Assembly (NCBI GenBank): GCA_019456195.1
Contig: VRUK01000017.1
Span: forward strand, 1 to 64,000
Direction of reading: 5' to 3'
DNA from: Planctomycetota bacterium
Lineage (GTDB): Bacteria; Planctomycetota; Phycisphaerae; Sedimentisphaerales; Anaerobacaceae
Length of the DNA: 64,000 nucleotides
The notes below the pieces were generated by a model. The model ran no database searches, was not told the DNA's origin, and saw only the letters and a list, made by a program, of their open reading frames with translations. A program made the position numbers and the translations under genes. How positions within the stretch are numbered: the first letter of the stretch is position 1; each line of letters begins with the position of its first letter. This document shows positions 42,896-53,741 of the stretch, one piece after another.

Positions 42896-43630
42896 ATGAG
42901 AATTAGCATTTTCACAGGAAGGGATTGTGATCCAAAGCGGATCGTGGCGGTTAAGAAGGCAATCGTCACGGCGTCTCGTGAATATAGGGCAAACTTGCTG
43001 GTGTTACCAGGGAATTCACTTGGATCCGGAAGAAATCAGGATGGAATTCTCCAGGAACTCGCCGACAAAAACAAAGTATCAATATTGGCGGAAGTCGACC
43101 GTGCTACATCTCTTTTTCGGCCGAGCAAACAGCCCCGCCAGTTTTGTGCACAACAGTTTGCCGTCTCCCCCTCAAATAAAAAACATAAAGACAAACGCGT
43201 GACCCCTTGTAAAGTCCGGAAATTGATAGAGCTTTTAAATAATGGAGACAGGATTTTCAAACTGGCTGGTAAGCGTATTGCTGTTCTTCTTTGCGGCGAG
43301 AATAACATTCTTCACAACATAAGAGCGGAAGCTGATGTAGCGCACCCGCGCTATAATGATATCGAATGGCCTTTTGACGTTTACGATGTTCTTGTCAATT
43401 CTACTCATACCAGTATGGGACATTGGAACTTGCTTCATAAACGATTTGCATACTTCAGTCGCGGAGATCGCACTGCGGTCCATTGTACGAATAACACCCA
43501 CAGAGTTTGGGGAACTTCGCTCTGTGTTTATCAAAATGGCTCCAGATCCGTAATGGGAAACCTCGAAAACTATGGTATGTTGCCTACCCATATCGAAAAT
43601 AACTGGAGGATGGTCACAATTGAAGTGTGA
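42896..43630 (+). CDS. Nitrilase-superfamily-like protein with incomplete catalytic set
   Basis: 244 residues. ATG at 42896 with GAGAGG upstream. The layout resembles carbon-nitrogen hydrolases: an early strand-helix unit ending YRANLLVLPGNSL (where active members have a Glu after LP), ILAEVDRATSLF, and GKRIAVLLCGENNIL, where the cysteine sits in the position of the nucleophile elbow. The glutamate is replaced by glycine, so classical nitrilase activity is doubtful. The call is by pattern only and may be wrong. Confidence 0.5.
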   Translation: MRISIFTGRDCDPKRIVAVKKAIVTASREYRANLLVLPGNSLGSGRNQDGILQELADKNKVSILAEVDRATSLFRPSKQPRQFCAQQFAVSPSNKKHKDKRVTPCKVRKLIELLNNGDRIFKLAGKRIAVLLCGENNILHNIRAEADVAHPRYNDIEWPFDVYDVLVNSTHTSMGHWNLLHKRFAYFSRGDRTAVHCTNNTHRVWGTSLCVYQNGSRSVMGNLENYGMLPTHIENNWRMVTIEV

Positions 43631-43692
43631 AGCAATGGAATCCTGATAGTATCTAACATGCTGAAGCACCAGATGCTGCACGAAGGGATATG

Positions 43693-45141
43693 TTAAACAT
43701 TAAGCTCCACTTTACGATTCAATTCTTTTCGGTATTTTTTACGAATAGGCGTTACGACATCTCTTATGAATTCATCGACCTGTTGTGGCGCCCTGCCGAT
43801 GTATTTACTCGGATCCAACACTTTTTCAAAATTGATTTTATTAAAAGAAATATCAGCCTTTAACCGGTTAATTAAATCGTTGGGTCTGCCGAATTTTTTG
43901 ACCTGTGCTGCGGCAGCTTGTGAATGCAGTCTTATTTTCTCGTGCAATTCCTGTCTGTTTCCTCCGGCCTTGACCGCCGCCATAAGGATATTCTCGCTAG
44001 CCATAAAAGGCAACTCGGATGCGACACGGGCCTCTATCACTTTTGGGTATATGACAAGCCCGCCTGTAACGTTAATAAGGATTTGCAGAATCCCGTCCAC
44101 AGCCAAAAATGCTTCCGGTATAACTATCCGCCTGTTGGCCGAATCATCGAGCGTTCTTTCGAGCCACTGCTCCGATGCCGTCATTTGTGGGCTGGTAGCC
44201 AGGCTCAATACCAACCTGCTCAGGGATGTCGCCCTTTCACAGCGCATCGGATTCCTTTTATAAGCCATCGCAGAAGAGCCTATCTGGCTTTTTTCAAAAG
44301 GCTCCTCGACTTCTTTCAGGTTTGCGAGCAGCCTAATGTCATTGCACATCTTGTGTGCGGATTGTGCGATTGAAGCTAATGTGTTGACGATAAGGGCGTC
44401 GATTTTTCGCTGATATGTCTGACCTGTAACGGCGCAGGTTTTTTTGAAGCCGAACGCGGCCGCGACGAGCTTATCAAGCTGTTTGACTTTGCCGTGTCTG
44501 CCGTCGAAAAGCTCCAAAAACGAAGCCTGGGTTCCGGTAGTGCCTTTGACTCCTCTAAACGGCAGCGTTTCGAGTCGATGTTCGAGTTCCTGCATGTCCA
44601 TCGCAAACTCATAGCACCACAGCGTTGCTCTTTTGCCGACGGTGGTCAACTGGGCCGGTTGATAATGAGTAAAACCTAATGCAGCGACAGAGCGGTGCTT
44701 TTTTGCAAATTTACTCAGAAGATTTATCACCGATGCAAGCTTGGCTGTGATAAGCTGCATTGCCTCTCTCATTATTAACAAATCGGCATTGTCACCGACA
44801 TAGCAGCTTGTCGCCCCGAGGTGAATAATCGGATCAGCCTTTGGTGCAACGTCGCCGAATGCATAGATATGCGCCATAACGTCGTGACGGAACTGCTTTT
44901 CATAGCGGGCGGCTCGTTTGAAATCAATATTGTCGAGATTTCTGGCCATCTGCTTTATATGGCTCTGTTTTATATCTTCCAGACCAAGCTTTTTCTGTGC
45001 CTTAGCAAGTTCCAGCCAGAGCCTTCGCCACGTGCTGAACTTCTTTTGTGCTCCAAAAAGCTCAGCCATTTCTTTCGAGGCGTTTCGCTCAACGAGAGGA
45101 CTGACGTAATTCAGAAATTTGGATTGTGTTTTCTTTGCCAT
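43693..45141 (-). CDS. purB: Adenylosuccinate lyase
   Basis: 482 residues. Splits adenylosuccinate to AMP and SAICAR to AICAR, releasing fumarate. HLGATSCYVGDNADL and TGQTYQRKIDAL, and the family signature SSAMAYKRNPMRCE (serine loop) are clear. The KRNPMRCE version matches the eukaryote-like PurB branch. Followed on the same strand, in transcription order after the aldo/keto reductase gene. Confidence 0.95.
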   Translation of the reverse strand: MAKKTQSKFLNYVSPLVERNASKEMAELFGAQKKFSTWRRLWLELAKAQKKLGLEDIKQSHIKQMARNLDNIDFKRAARYEKQFRHDVMAHIYAFGDVAPKADPIIHLGATSCYVGDNADLLIMREAMQLITAKLASVINLLSKFAKKHRSVAALGFTHYQPAQLTTVGKRATLWCYEFAMDMQELEHRLETLPFRGVKGTTGTQASFLELFDGRHGKVKQLDKLVAAAFGFKKTCAVTGQTYQRKIDALIVNTLASIAQSAHKMCNDIRLLANLKEVEEPFEKSQIGSSAMAYKRNPMRCERATSLSRLVLSLATSPQMTASEQWLERTLDDSANRRIVIPEAFLAVDGILQILINVTGGLVIYPKVIEARVASELPFMASENILMAAVKAGGNRQELHEKIRLHSQAAAAQVKKFGRPNDLINRLKADISFNKINFEKVLDPSKYIGRAPQQVDEFIRDVVTPIRKKYRKELNRKVELNV

Positions 45142-45164
45142 TTTTTTCTCTGTTTTTTGACTTG

Positions 45165-46133
45165 TTAGGTACTCAGTTTTGCCCGATGTTCGGCTAAGAG
45201 CTGTTCAATTTGCTCGATATCTTCTTCGTTCAAATCCCAGTCTGATGCGGGGGCTGTTTCGAGAATCTGCTCAGGCTTGCGTGCTCCGACGATAGCGGCC
45301 GTTACTTCAGGCCGGCGAAGAACCCAGCTAATTGACAATTGGGCCAATGTCCTGCCGTTGCGTTCGGCGATAGGTCTGAGTTGTTCGACAAGCTCTAATG
45401 TAGCGGTAAACCTGGGCTCATGAAAATCGGCATTTGCTCTTCGATGGTCGTCCAGAGGCAGACTCGCAAGCCTTTCCGGGCTGAATTTGCCTGTAAGCAG
45501 ACCTCTCTGCATAGGGCTGTATGCTACAACACCGATATCGTTTTGAGCGCAGCAGGCCAGAAGCTCATCTTCGATCTGCCGGTGGATCATACTGTAAGGA
45601 GGCTGCAAGCACGCGATCGGATGAATCTTATGGATGCGTTCGATTTGCTCGACCTTAAAATTCGATACAGCGAGGTATCGAATTTTTCCTTCCTCGGCCA
45701 GCTTTGCCATTTCTTCCCACGCCTGCTCAAGGTCTTCTTCCGGTTCAGGCCAGTGAATCTGATAAAGGTCTATTGTTTCAATCCCGAGTCTTTCCAGGCT
45801 GTCGTGACATTCCTGGCGAATACTTTGAGCTTTCAGGCAGCTTACTTTTTCTTTTTTGTCGTTCCAAAGCAGGCTGCATTTTGTCGCTATAATTGGTTTG
45901 TTATTTGTTTGTTTAAGGGCTTTGCCGACAAGCTCCTCGGAATGACCCAGGCCGTAAATAGGGGCGGTATCTAACCAGTTGATGCCTGTTTCGAGCGAGG
46001 CCAGAATTGCGGCAATTGCTTCATCGTCATCCTGCGGCCCCCACCCGAACTGCCAGGGCCCGCCAATAGCCCATGTGCCAAGGCCAACTGTGGTAAGTTT
46101 CAAATCAGTATAGCCTAATTGTCGCATCTGCAT
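45165..46133 (-). CDS. Aldo/keto reductase
   Basis: 322 residues, TIM-barrel NADPH enzyme. Catalytic set visible: D and Y in DTAPIYGLGHSEELVG, K in ATKCSLLW, H in QIHWPEPE. C-terminal nucleotide site RRPEVTAAIVGARKPEQILE. AGGAG precedes the ATG at 46133. Substrate unknown; relatives reduce or oxidise sugars and aldehydes. Lies 23 bases upstream of purB and may share its transcript. Confidence 0.92.
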   Translation of the reverse strand: MQMRQLGYTDLKLTTVGLGTWAIGGPWQFGWGPQDDDEAIAAILASLETGINWLDTAPIYGLGHSEELVGKALKQTNNKPIIATKCSLLWNDKKEKVSCLKAQSIRQECHDSLERLGIETIDLYQIHWPEPEEDLEQAWEEMAKLAEEGKIRYLAVSNFKVEQIERIHKIHPIACLQPPYSMIHRQIEDELLACCAQNDIGVVAYSPMQRGLLTGKFSPERLASLPLDDHRRANADFHEPRFTATLELVEQLRPIAERNGRTLAQLSISWVLRRPEVTAAIVGARKPEQILETAPASDWDLNEEDIEQIEQLLAEHRAKLST

Positions 46134-46257
46134 AATTGAACTCCTGAAAATTTGGAAAACGAACTATCATGTCCGCACAGTAGTATATTTGGATTTGAAA
46201 GGTTCTTCAATACTTTTGTATTTTTGCTGGAATAAAACGGAGAAAGTAGGATGGTCG

Positions 46258-46956
46258 TTAGTGGTAGCCGGCGCCGGGGTAGAGTATGTTCAGGGCGATT
46301 GTGTGCACGGGACCCATGACAAAGCCGAGCATATTCCAGGCGATTATAAGCCCTATTAATCTGTATGAGGGTTCTTGTATTATTGCATTGTAGCGGCGGG
46401 CGGCCTGGTCGCTGAGAAAGAATGTAAGGATGCTGCTGCCGTCAAGCGGAGGCAGAGGAATAAGATTAAATACCAGCAGGACAAGATTGAGTGAGAACAG
46501 GATGCTTACGAGGATAGAGACGGCATTTGCGGGACCAGGCGATGCTGCGGTGATTCGGCTGAAAGTAATCTGTTCGGGGGCATGGAAGTAGCCCATGAGC
46601 ATTCCTGCGCGGATTAGCAGAGCTGCCGTCAGAATAAGCACGAGGTTGGCTGCCGGGCCCGCCATAGCCATTAGCGCTGCCTTTCGACGATTGCTGTCTG
46701 CCCAATAGGGGTCGTATGGTGCGCTTGCCCATCCGATCATCCAGCCGCCCATGATAAAAGAAACGATAGGGACGATAACCATACCGAAAGGCGACCTTCT
46801 GATATGGGGTATGGGGTCTAAAGTAACCTGGCCCTGATAGTAGGCGGTAGGATCTCCGAACTTGAAGGCAGCGAAGGCGTGTGCCGCCTCGTGAAAGGTC
46901 AGCGAGACGATAAAGACTGCGTACCATACTGTTGCCAGGGCAAGATTTAACTCCAT
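46258..46956 (-). CDS. Site-2 protease family (M50) membrane metalloprotease
   Basis: 232 residues with about five to six hydrophobic segments. Zinc motif HEAAH in SLTFHEAAHAFAAFKFG near residue 22, and the third ligand in NLIPLPPLDGSSILTFF, which match the short M50B (YdiU-neighbour type, FtsH-independent) group. These cut substrates inside the membrane or simply process membrane proteins. Starts 8 bases after the stop of the double GH95 gene, so probably co-transcribed, a link without an obvious reason. Confidence 0.9.
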   Translation of the reverse strand: MELNLALATVWYAVFIVSLTFHEAAHAFAAFKFGDPTAYYQGQVTLDPIPHIRRSPFGMVIVPIVSFIMGGWMIGWASAPYDPYWADSNRRKAALMAMAGPAANLVLILTAALLIRAGMLMGYFHAPEQITFSRITAASPGPANAVSILVSILFSLNLVLLVFNLIPLPPLDGSSILTFFLSDQAARRYNAIIQEPSYRLIGLIIAWNMLGFVMGPVHTIALNILYPGAGYH

Positions 46957-46964
46957 TTAGTTAC

Positions 46965-49900
46965 CTACTTTTTTATTAAAAGAGTATATGTCCCGCCGGG
47001 TCTTGTTTCGAACCGGACAACGTTTTGTTCGGGGGCGACTGTTTTAATAAGCTTTCCTTTGTATTGTATTTCAACCGGTACACCGGTCCTGACTGTACAT
47101 ATTTTGCCAAGAGTTGAGCGGATTGAGGAATTGGTAAGTTTGCCGTTATTCCAGGTTACGTCAACTTCGAATCCGCCGCGTGCGCGCAGACCCCTGAAAG
47201 AGCCGTTCGACCAGGCCTTCGGTAAAGCAGGGAGCAGATGAATTTCACCCGCGTGGCTTTGCAGCAGCATCTCAGCGATGCCGGCGGTACCGCCAAAGTT
47301 GCCGTCTATCTGGAAGGGAGGGTGAGTGTCGAACAGGTTGGGCAGTGTTGATTTTCGCAGCAGCGCCAGCACGTTTTCTCCGGCTGTATCACCGTCCAGC
47401 AGACGCGCCCAGAAGTTGATTATCCACGCTCTGCTCCAGCCGGTATGGCCGCCGCCGTGTGAGAGCCTGTATTCCAGTGACTTACGCGCTGCTTCGGCCA
47501 GTTTCGGCGTGCCGGTCGGGCTAATCTGCCTGCCCGGGTGCAGGGCAAATAAATGCGATACGTGCCGATGACCCGGCTCCGCTTCCTCCAACTCTTCATT
47601 CCATTCCAGCAGCCGACCGTCTGAACCTATTTGCGGCCCGGCTAAATTCCTGCGAAAGTTCTTTACTTGCTTTATGAACTCATCGTCAATACCGAGCACA
47701 TCGGCCGCCTCAATGCAGTTGGTGAACAGGTCATAGATTATCTGCTGGTCCATAGCCGGGCCCATTGTAAGGTTCGAGGTCTTGCCGTCCGGTGTGCGGA
47801 AACGGTTTTCCGGTGAAATAGATGGGCCCGAAACCAGCTTTCCTGTTTTCGGATCTTCGACGAGATAATCGAGGAAGAACTCGGCCGCTTCTTTCATAAC
47901 GGGATATGCCTGTTTGGAAAGAAATTCACGGTCACCGCCGAACATATAATGCTCCCACAGATGCTGACAGCACCACGCTGCGCCGGTGGGCCACATTCCA
48001 TATCCCACGTTTCCGATAGGGCTGGTCCACCACTGCGCATCGGTAGTATGATGTGCGACGAATCCGCGACAGCCGTAAACGTCCTTGGCAGTCTTTCGAC
48101 CTCGCGGCCGCAGATTGCTCACAAGGTCAAAGAATGGTTCGTGACATTCGGCCAGGTTCGTAACTTCCGCCGGCCAGTAGTTCATCTGCACGTTGATATT
48201 GATATGGTAATCACTGTTCCAGGGTGCCTTTATGTGATTGTTCCAGATGCCCTGAAGATTTGCCGGCAAACAGCCCGGTCGTGAGCTGCTGATTAAAAGG
48301 TAGCGTCCGAGCTGAAAATAAAGAGCTTGCAGTTGCAGGTCATCGGCGCCGTTCTTCATCGTGCTCAGTCGCTCGTCCGTCGGTTGGTTCGTTGTATCTG
48401 AGTCGCCAAGATTCAGGCTCACTCTTCGGAACAGGCGTCTGTGCTCTTTTATATGTGCTTGTCGCAGTCTGGAATATTTTTTCTTTGCCGCCGAAGCCAT
48501 TTGTTTTTCGCACTGCCTTTTCGGATTGTTGTCGCGGAAGTTGGTAGCAGCTACTATAAGCAGTGTTGCCGCGTTGGCATTTTCCAGTCGCAGGCCATCA
48601 TCGGTTACAGTTAATTTGCCGCCGTCGGGAATAATCCGCAGATGGGTTTCGTAATTGACGCCCTTATGTTTGCCATCCTGTTCAGCGCGGCCTTTCATTA
48701 CGATACGGTCCGGAGCGATTGTTTTGACGGTAAAATTCTCAGGCCGGGATAGGTTCGCATCGAATGTAATCTTGTTGGGCTTATCGCATGACAGGCGAAC
48801 TGCAATGCACTGGTCCAGCGGGCTGGAAAAGACCTCACGCGTAAATGTGGCGCCGTCAGTGCGATAGCTGACAGATGCAATCGCAGTATCGAGGTCAAGC
48901 TGACGGCGGTAGTTGCTTACGGGCCCGTTTGTCTTAAATTGAAGTTTCAAATCTCCGAGCGTCTGATAGCTGCGAATAATCCGCGGGCCCATAAACTCCC
49001 GCTGCATTATCCGTTGGCCCTCCGTGTATTTTCCTTCGAAGATCAACTTCCGTGCCTCGTCTAAATGTTTGTATGCGCCGACGCGGTCGCGCTCAACCGG
49101 ATTGCCTGCCCACAGGGTATCTTCATTAAGCTGCAATTGCTCGGTCTCAACTGCTCCGAAGACCATTGCTCCAAGCCGGCCATTCCCGACCGGCAGTGCT
49201 TCGGTCCATTTTTGTGCCGGCTGGCGATACCACAGCTTCAGATTCTTCCACTCATCAAGGTCATTGGTCGCAATTTTCCCCTTGGCTGAGACGACATACT
49301 TTTGGCCGGCCTTTGTATCGAACTCAATAACTACCGGCTCAATAGTTTTTACTTTTGGTCCGCCAAACCATCCGGATTTCAGTCCGACTTTTGTTGCCGA
49401 ACGAATCCTGCACTTGCCGCCGAGCTTTGAAAGTATGGTGGCCTTATCGAACCTGCCGTTTTTCCACTCGATGTCCAGCTCGAATCCGCCGCGGGCGCGC
49501 AGCCCTTTGATGTGTCCGCTCGGCCACGCCGAAGGCAGGGCGGGCAGAAGGTGAAGCTCACCGGTATGGCTTTGCAGCAGCATCTCTGCGATACCGGCTG
49601 TACCGCCGAAATTGCCGTCTATCTGGAACGGCGGATGGGCGTCGAACATATTCGGATACATCCGCTGTGGTGTCAATAGAGAGCTGAGCATCTTATAAGC
49701 GTGGTCGCCGTCCTCGAACCGTGCCCAGAAGTTGACTTTCCAGCCCATCGACCAACCTGTTCCGCCGTCGCCGCGAAACTGCAGGGACTTGCGTGCCGCT
49801 TCGAAAAGTTCGGGTGTGCCGCGGCGGGTAATTTCTTTGCCCGGATGCAGACCGAACAAATGCGATACGTGACGGTGCTGGTTTTTCGGGTCGTCCTTAT

Positions 49901-51692
49901 CTTCGAGCCATTCCTGTAGCTGTCCGTGCCGTCCGATTTGGTTCGGTGCGATTCTGCTTCGAAGCTCTGTCAGCTTTTGTCGGAAATCTGTGTCCACGCC
50001 AAGCGTTTTGGAGGCCTCGATGCAGTTGGTGAACAAGTCACGGATGATTTGATGGTCCATTGTCGGCCCGGCAACGAGTCCGCCAATTTCCGGGGAGTTG
50101 GAAGGCGTGCTTATCAACCAGCCGGTCTTCGGATCTTCGATGAGAAAATCGACGAAAAACATCGCCGCCTCTTTCATTATGGGATATGCCTGCTCTTCGA
50201 GGAATTGTTTATCCCCGCCGAACATGTAATGCTCCCACAGGTGCTGGCAAAGCCATGCTCCGCCGGTTACCCATATACCGTGGTTGGAGTTATTGATCGG
50301 TGCCGTGCCCCTCCACAGGTCGGCATTATGATGCAGTACCCATCCCCGGCAGCCGTAATGTGCCTGTGCGGTTTTACGTCCCGTCTGAACGATGTCCTTG
50401 AGCATGTCGAACAGGGGCTGGTGACATTCGGACAGGTTGGTTACCTCCGCCGGCCAGTAGTTCATTTCCGTGTTGATGTTGGTCGTCCATTTGCTGTCCC
50501 ATGGCGGGTCGATTTTGTCGTTCCAGATGCCCTGGAGGTTTGCCGGCTGACTGCCTGGCCGGGAGCTTGCAATCAGCAGGTACCGGCCGAACTGAAAATA
50601 CAACTCCACTAATTGACGGTCATCCTGATTAGCGAAGTTTTCGATGCGCTGTTTGCTTGCCTCGGTGGTACTAAGGTCGAATTCAACTCTGCGAAACAAC
50701 CGGCGATGATCAGAGATGTGTGCTTTGCGCAGACTCTTATAACTTTTATTGGCAACCGCTTCCATAACCTTGCGGCAGCGCTGTTCCGGCTCGGCGCTGA
50801 CATCCCTGAAGTTCTTGAAACTGGTAGCAGCCGCGAGTATAAGCGTTACCTCATCAGCCCCCTTAACGTCTATCTTTTCGGAATCAACAGTAAGTTTGCC
50901 GCCCCTGGTAGTCGCGGACAACTGCGCTTCGAACTTCAGCACGCTGGGTCTTTTTATATTTGTTCGATTTTCTATGTACTCATGAAGCTGGCCTCGCAAT
51001 GCTAATTTGTTTTTGTCAACTTTTAGAGTTCGGGTGTCCCCGTGGGGGCTGTCTAATTTAGCGCTGAAAGTCAGTTGCCCGGGTTTGTTGCAGCTCAGGC
51101 GAACAACAATTACCTGGTCTGGAAAGCTTGAAAAAACTTCACGTTTGAAAGTTGTTTGTCCGATGCGATAGCTGACTTTTGCAATACCTGAATCGATGTC
51201 CAGCTCCCGGCGATAATCGGCCGGCTCATCGTGGCCTGGGAAGTACAAACGCAAATCGCCGAACGGCTGATATTTTTCCTGCCTCAGCGGCACACTCATC
51301 ATATGCTCCATCGCCAGTCGTTCGGCCTCGCGCTGTTTGCCTTCGAAAAGCAGCTTGCGGACGGCAGGCAGATACTCAACGGCTCCTTCGTTCTGATATT
51401 GGTGCGGCTCACCGGTCCACAATGTGTCGTCATTGAACTGTAGTTGTTCGTGTTCTGCTGCCCCGAAGACCATAGCTCCAAGGCGTCCGTTTCCGACCGG
51501 AAGAGCTTCTGCCCATTTCTGTGCGGGTTTCCGATACCACAGTTTAAGGTCACCCCATTTGTCCATCCCATCCTGCCTGGCATAGCTAATCGCACTTCCT
51601 GTAGTCATCAAAAAGAATAAGAAGTAAAAAATAAGTGATGATTTATGAGTTGCTCGGGTTGTTACTGTTGATTGTACTTTTTCACCTTTCAT
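46965..51692 (-). CDS. Tandem double-GH95 alpha-L-fucosidase (two complete modules)
   Basis: 1575 residues with a signal peptide (about 17-40, [18 protein letters not shown]). Two full glycoside hydrolase family 95 modules, about 43-815 and 820-1575. Both open with the near-identical KLWYRxPAQKW and [17 protein letters not shown]. Each keeps the residues matching the known GH95 site: N405 and N407, E535, D692 in the first; N1165 and N1167, E1295, D1463 in the second (motifs [23 protein letters not shown]). GH95 enzymes invert and release alpha-1,2-L-fucose or L-galactose. Usual length is about 780, so this is twice normal. The modules differ clearly in sequence, so the duplication is old. Followed by an M50 protease gene. 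Confidence 0.93.
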   Translation of the reverse strand: MKGEKVQSTVTTRATHKSSLIFYFLFFLMTTGSAISYARQDGMDKWGDLKLWYRKPAQKWAEALPVGNGRLGAMVFGAAEHEQLQFNDDTLWTGEPHQYQNEGAVEYLPAVRKLLFEGKQREAERLAMEHMMSVPLRQEKYQPFGDLRLYFPGHDEPADYRRELDIDSGIAKVSYRIGQTTFKREVFSSFPDQVIVVRLSCNKPGQLTFSAKLDSPHGDTRTLKVDKNKLALRGQLHEYIENRTNIKRPSVLKFEAQLSATTRGGKLTVDSEKIDVKGADEVTLILAAATSFKNFRDVSAEPEQRCRKVMEAVANKSYKSLRKAHISDHRRLFRRVEFDLSTTEASKQRIENFANQDDRQLVELYFQFGRYLLIASSRPGSQPANLQGIWNDKIDPPWDSKWTTNINTEMNYWPAEVTNLSECHQPLFDMLKDIVQTGRKTAQAHYGCRGWVLHHNADLWRGTAPINNSNHGIWVTGGAWLCQHLWEHYMFGGDKQFLEEQAYPIMKEAAMFFVDFLIEDPKTGWLISTPSNSPEIGGLVAGPTMDHQIIRDLFTNCIEASKTLGVDTDFRQKLTELRSRIAPNQIGRHGQLQEWLEDKDDPKNQHRHVSHLFGLHPGKEITRRGTPELFEAARKSLQFRGDGGTGWSMGWKVNFWARFEDGDHAYKMLSSLLTPQRMYPNMFDAHPPFQIDGNFGGTAGIAEMLLQSHTGELHLLPALPSAWPSGHIKGLRARGGFELDIEWKNGRFDKATILSKLGGKCRIRSATKVGLKSGWFGGPKVKTIEPVVIEFDTKAGQKYVVSAKGKIATNDLDEWKNLKLWYRQPAQKWTEALPVGNGRLGAMVFGAVETEQLQLNEDTLWAGNPVERDRVGAYKHLDEARKLIFEGKYTEGQRIMQREFMGPRIIRSYQTLGDLKLQFKTNGPVSNYRRQLDLDTAIASVSYRTDGATFTREVFSSPLDQCIAVRLSCDKPNKITFDANLSRPENFTVKTIAPDRIVMKGRAEQDGKHKGVNYETHLRIIPDGGKLTVTDDGLRLENANAATLLIVAATNFRDNNPKRQCEKQMASAAKKKYSRLRQAHIKEHRRLFRRVSLNLGDSDTTNQPTDERLSTMKNGADDLQLQALYFQLGRYLLISSSRPGCLPANLQGIWNNHIKAPWNSDYHININVQMNYWPAEVTNLAECHEPFFDLVSNLRPRGRKTAKDVYGCRGFVAHHTTDAQWWTSPIGNVGYGMWPTGAAWCCQHLWEHYMFGGDREFLSKQAYPVMKEAAEFFLDYLVEDPKTGKLVSGPSISPENRFRTPDGKTSNLTMGPAMDQQIIYDLFTNCIEAADVLGIDDEFIKQVKNFRRNLAGPQIGSDGRLLEWNEELEEAEPGHRHVSHLFALHPGRQISPTGTPKLAEAARKSLEYRLSHGGGHTGWSRAWIINFWARLLDGDTAGENVLALLRKSTLPNLFDTHPPFQIDGNFGGTAGIAEMLLQSHAGEIHLLPALPKAWSNGSFRGLRARGGFEVDVTWNNGKLTNSSIRSTLGKICTVRTGVPVEIQYKGKLIKTVAPEQNVVRFETRPGGTYTLLIKK

Positions 51693-51722
51693 ACCGGTTC
51701 CTTGTCATAATCGGGATTGTTT

Positions 51723-52382
51723 TTATTGCAGCATTTTATTTGTTCGCAGGATGCATTCGGCCCGTTCGGGAAATTTTGTTATAATGTCATACGCAGCGCC
51801 ACTGACGAGTAGCTGATTTTCTTCGAAATTCAGATTTGTTACGATTTGTTTGAAGACCAACTCGGCCATTTCGGGATCGTTCATAATTTGCTGTACTTCG
51901 ATATTGAGCCGGCGATTGTGAGACAGCTTTGCGGTGCCGAAAATGAAAATTAGTGAGATTTTCGGATTTTCTATAAGTGCCCAGTCAAAAGTGAGGGTAT
52001 CTTTGTATATCTGGTCCACTTTTACAATCTCACCTTTGACATCAAATGCCTTGCGCTCAAAAAGGCTTTGCAGGTCGGTTGTCTCAGTGGCTTTGACATA
52101 CCGACAGTGGGTCTCGGCGCTGGGATTTTTGGAGCCGAGAGCGAATATGCTCCTTAGAGAATATCCATTTTCGTAATACCTCCATTTCTTTTCACTTTTC
52201 CAGCCGTTGCCATCCGGCATTGATACTGATAAACCAGTATCAGTTAATGTTATTGGTTCCGAAAGCAAAATAGCGGACTTTGAAACGACTATAATGCGGG
52301 CGATGAGCAGTGAGACAACAAAAAGGCCCAAAAGGGCAATTTTATCGCCGCCTATCTTTCTTATATCGTAAGTTTTTTCCAT
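51723..52382 (-). CDS. Membrane-anchored uncharacterised protein
   Basis: 219 residues from the ATG at 52382. One membrane segment (about 14-33, IALLGLFVVSLLIARIIVV), then a predicted periplasmic domain with VSMPDGNGWKSEKKWRYYENGY. A TTG at 52421 is an alternative start, since GAGG lies five bases before it; the longer frame upstream looks non-coding. No family recognised. It lies 30 bases upstream of the GH95 gene on the same strand. Confidence 0.6.
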   Translation of the reverse strand: MEKTYDIRKIGGDKIALLGLFVVSLLIARIIVVSKSAILLSEPITLTDTGLSVSMPDGNGWKSEKKWRYYENGYSLRSIFALGSKNPSAETHCRYVKATETTDLQSLFERKAFDVKGEIVKVDQIYKDTLTFDWALIENPKISLIFIFGTAKLSHNRRLNIEVQQIMNDPEMAELVFKQIVTNLNFEENQLLVSGAAYDIITKFPERAECILRTNKMLQ

Positions 52383-52762
52383 ATACGCGGTAATACTAAT
52401 TGCCCGCTGCTTTTTTTGCAAGCTTACCTCGTTAGAAATTACAGCGTGATAAATTAAGAATATGAAACAAAATGGAAGATTTCCAATATGGCTTACCCTT
52501 GTAAACGCACTACTTTGACCTGAGAAATCGCAATTATGGGACCTTCGCCTTGTGCATTTCAGATGTTGACCCGGGCTCAATAAGTGTGGGATTTTTAGTG
52601 CAAAATGCCAATTACACAAGTTTAATGTAAAACTTTTGTTGTTTATAGCCGATTTATATATATATTTTCTAAGGGAGGTCTTTTAAAGGGGGAATGGATG
52701 CCGAAAAAGCCCTTTTAGACACTGAAAAACCTTTGTATATGCGTTAAGCAGGAGAGGTTGGT
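52383..52762. other. Gene-free divergent interval
   Basis: 380 bases between the anchored unknown protein and the PilZ gene. It should hold the promoters of both. I see no clear promoter box pair, RNA gene or repeat in it. Confidence 0.5.
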
Positions 52763-53662
52763 ATGAATAATAAGGTAATGGTGTTGCGCGGTGATGAGCC
52801 TGAAAAAATTCTCCGAACTGCGATTAACAAGCAAATAGTTGCTATTATGTCATATTTGTCCAAGGGCAAATGGCACGTCGCAAAAGTGCTGCTGACCGAG
52901 CTTGTGGGCGACAGAATAGGTATAGAGAGTGCCGCCCCGAAGAAGAGGCTGCACCCATTAAATATTCAGGCTAATCAACCTGTTGGCATATCCTTCAAAT
53001 ATGAATACGGCAAGTTTCTTTTTGATACGACGGTGGTTGCTCTTGAAGCGTCGTCCGGCCCGGAGGCGGACCAGGGATGGGGCGGAACAATAGTACTTGC
53101 AGTACCGGATCGGATAGAAGTGGTACAAAGGAGAAGCTATTTCCGTGTTGAGGTGCCTCAATCGCTGAAGGTAAAAGTGGTGCTGTGGCATCGCGGCAAC
53201 AGGCGCCAGGCCCAAAAGCAGATACAGGATGCACCGGATGACCAGACACATAATTATTGTCAGGGCAGGCTTATTGACATTTCCGCCGGCGGCGCGCAGG
53301 TCATAGTACCTTATCAAAATGAACAGGATTCTCTTGCAGTTCCCAGACGCGATTCTAAAGGCAATGTATCGAGGAGTTTTTGCGCTGGAGAACTGGACTT
53401 GAGGAAAGGCCAGTTTGTTGGGATGCGATTTACACCTATGCCTTACGAAATGCCGGTGATGATCAGTGCCCAGATTAGAACTATCCTGCCGACTTCAGAC
53501 GGCAACGGCGCCTCTCTTGGATTGCAGATTGTTGGTCTGGAGGCAAGCCCTGAAGGCCGAGAAGTTCTGGCCCGGCTTATTGATATTGTTGAGAATTATT
53601 ATCAGATAAGTCAGTCCGGCGCCAGGCAGCAGGATATACAGCCAGCACAGAACATAGTGTAA
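52763..53662 (+). CDS. PilZ-domain c-di-GMP receptor protein
   Basis: 299 residues. AGGAGAGG before the ATG. An N-terminal beta-barrel YcgR-like region (about 1-115) precedes the PilZ domain (about 118-280), which starts VVQRRSYFRVEVP (R-R-x-x-x-R, c-di-GMP guanine contacts) and carries RLIDISAGGAQV (D-x-S-x-x-G). Both c-di-GMP binding motifs are intact. Probably controls motility, adhesion or export in response to c-di-GMP; no flagellar or cellulose gene is near. The tail (about 285-299) is glutamine-rich. Confidence 0.88.
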   Translation: MNNKVMVLRGDEPEKILRTAINKQIVAIMSYLSKGKWHVAKVLLTELVGDRIGIESAAPKKRLHPLNIQANQPVGISFKYEYGKFLFDTTVVALEASSGPEADQGWGGTIVLAVPDRIEVVQRRSYFRVEVPQSLKVKVVLWHRGNRRQAQKQIQDAPDDQTHNYCQGRLIDISAGGAQVIVPYQNEQDSLAVPRRDSKGNVSRSFCAGELDLRKGQFVGMRFTPMPYEMPVMISAQIRTILPTSDGNGASLGLQIVGLEASPEGREVLARLIDIVENYYQISQSGARQQDIQPAQNIV

Positions 53663-53741
53663 TATGCGCGTCTAAGCCCCAGTTACAAATGCACGAGTTA
53701 CCTGTACTCTTTGGCTCGGAGTGTCCTTGTGGGCTTTGTTT

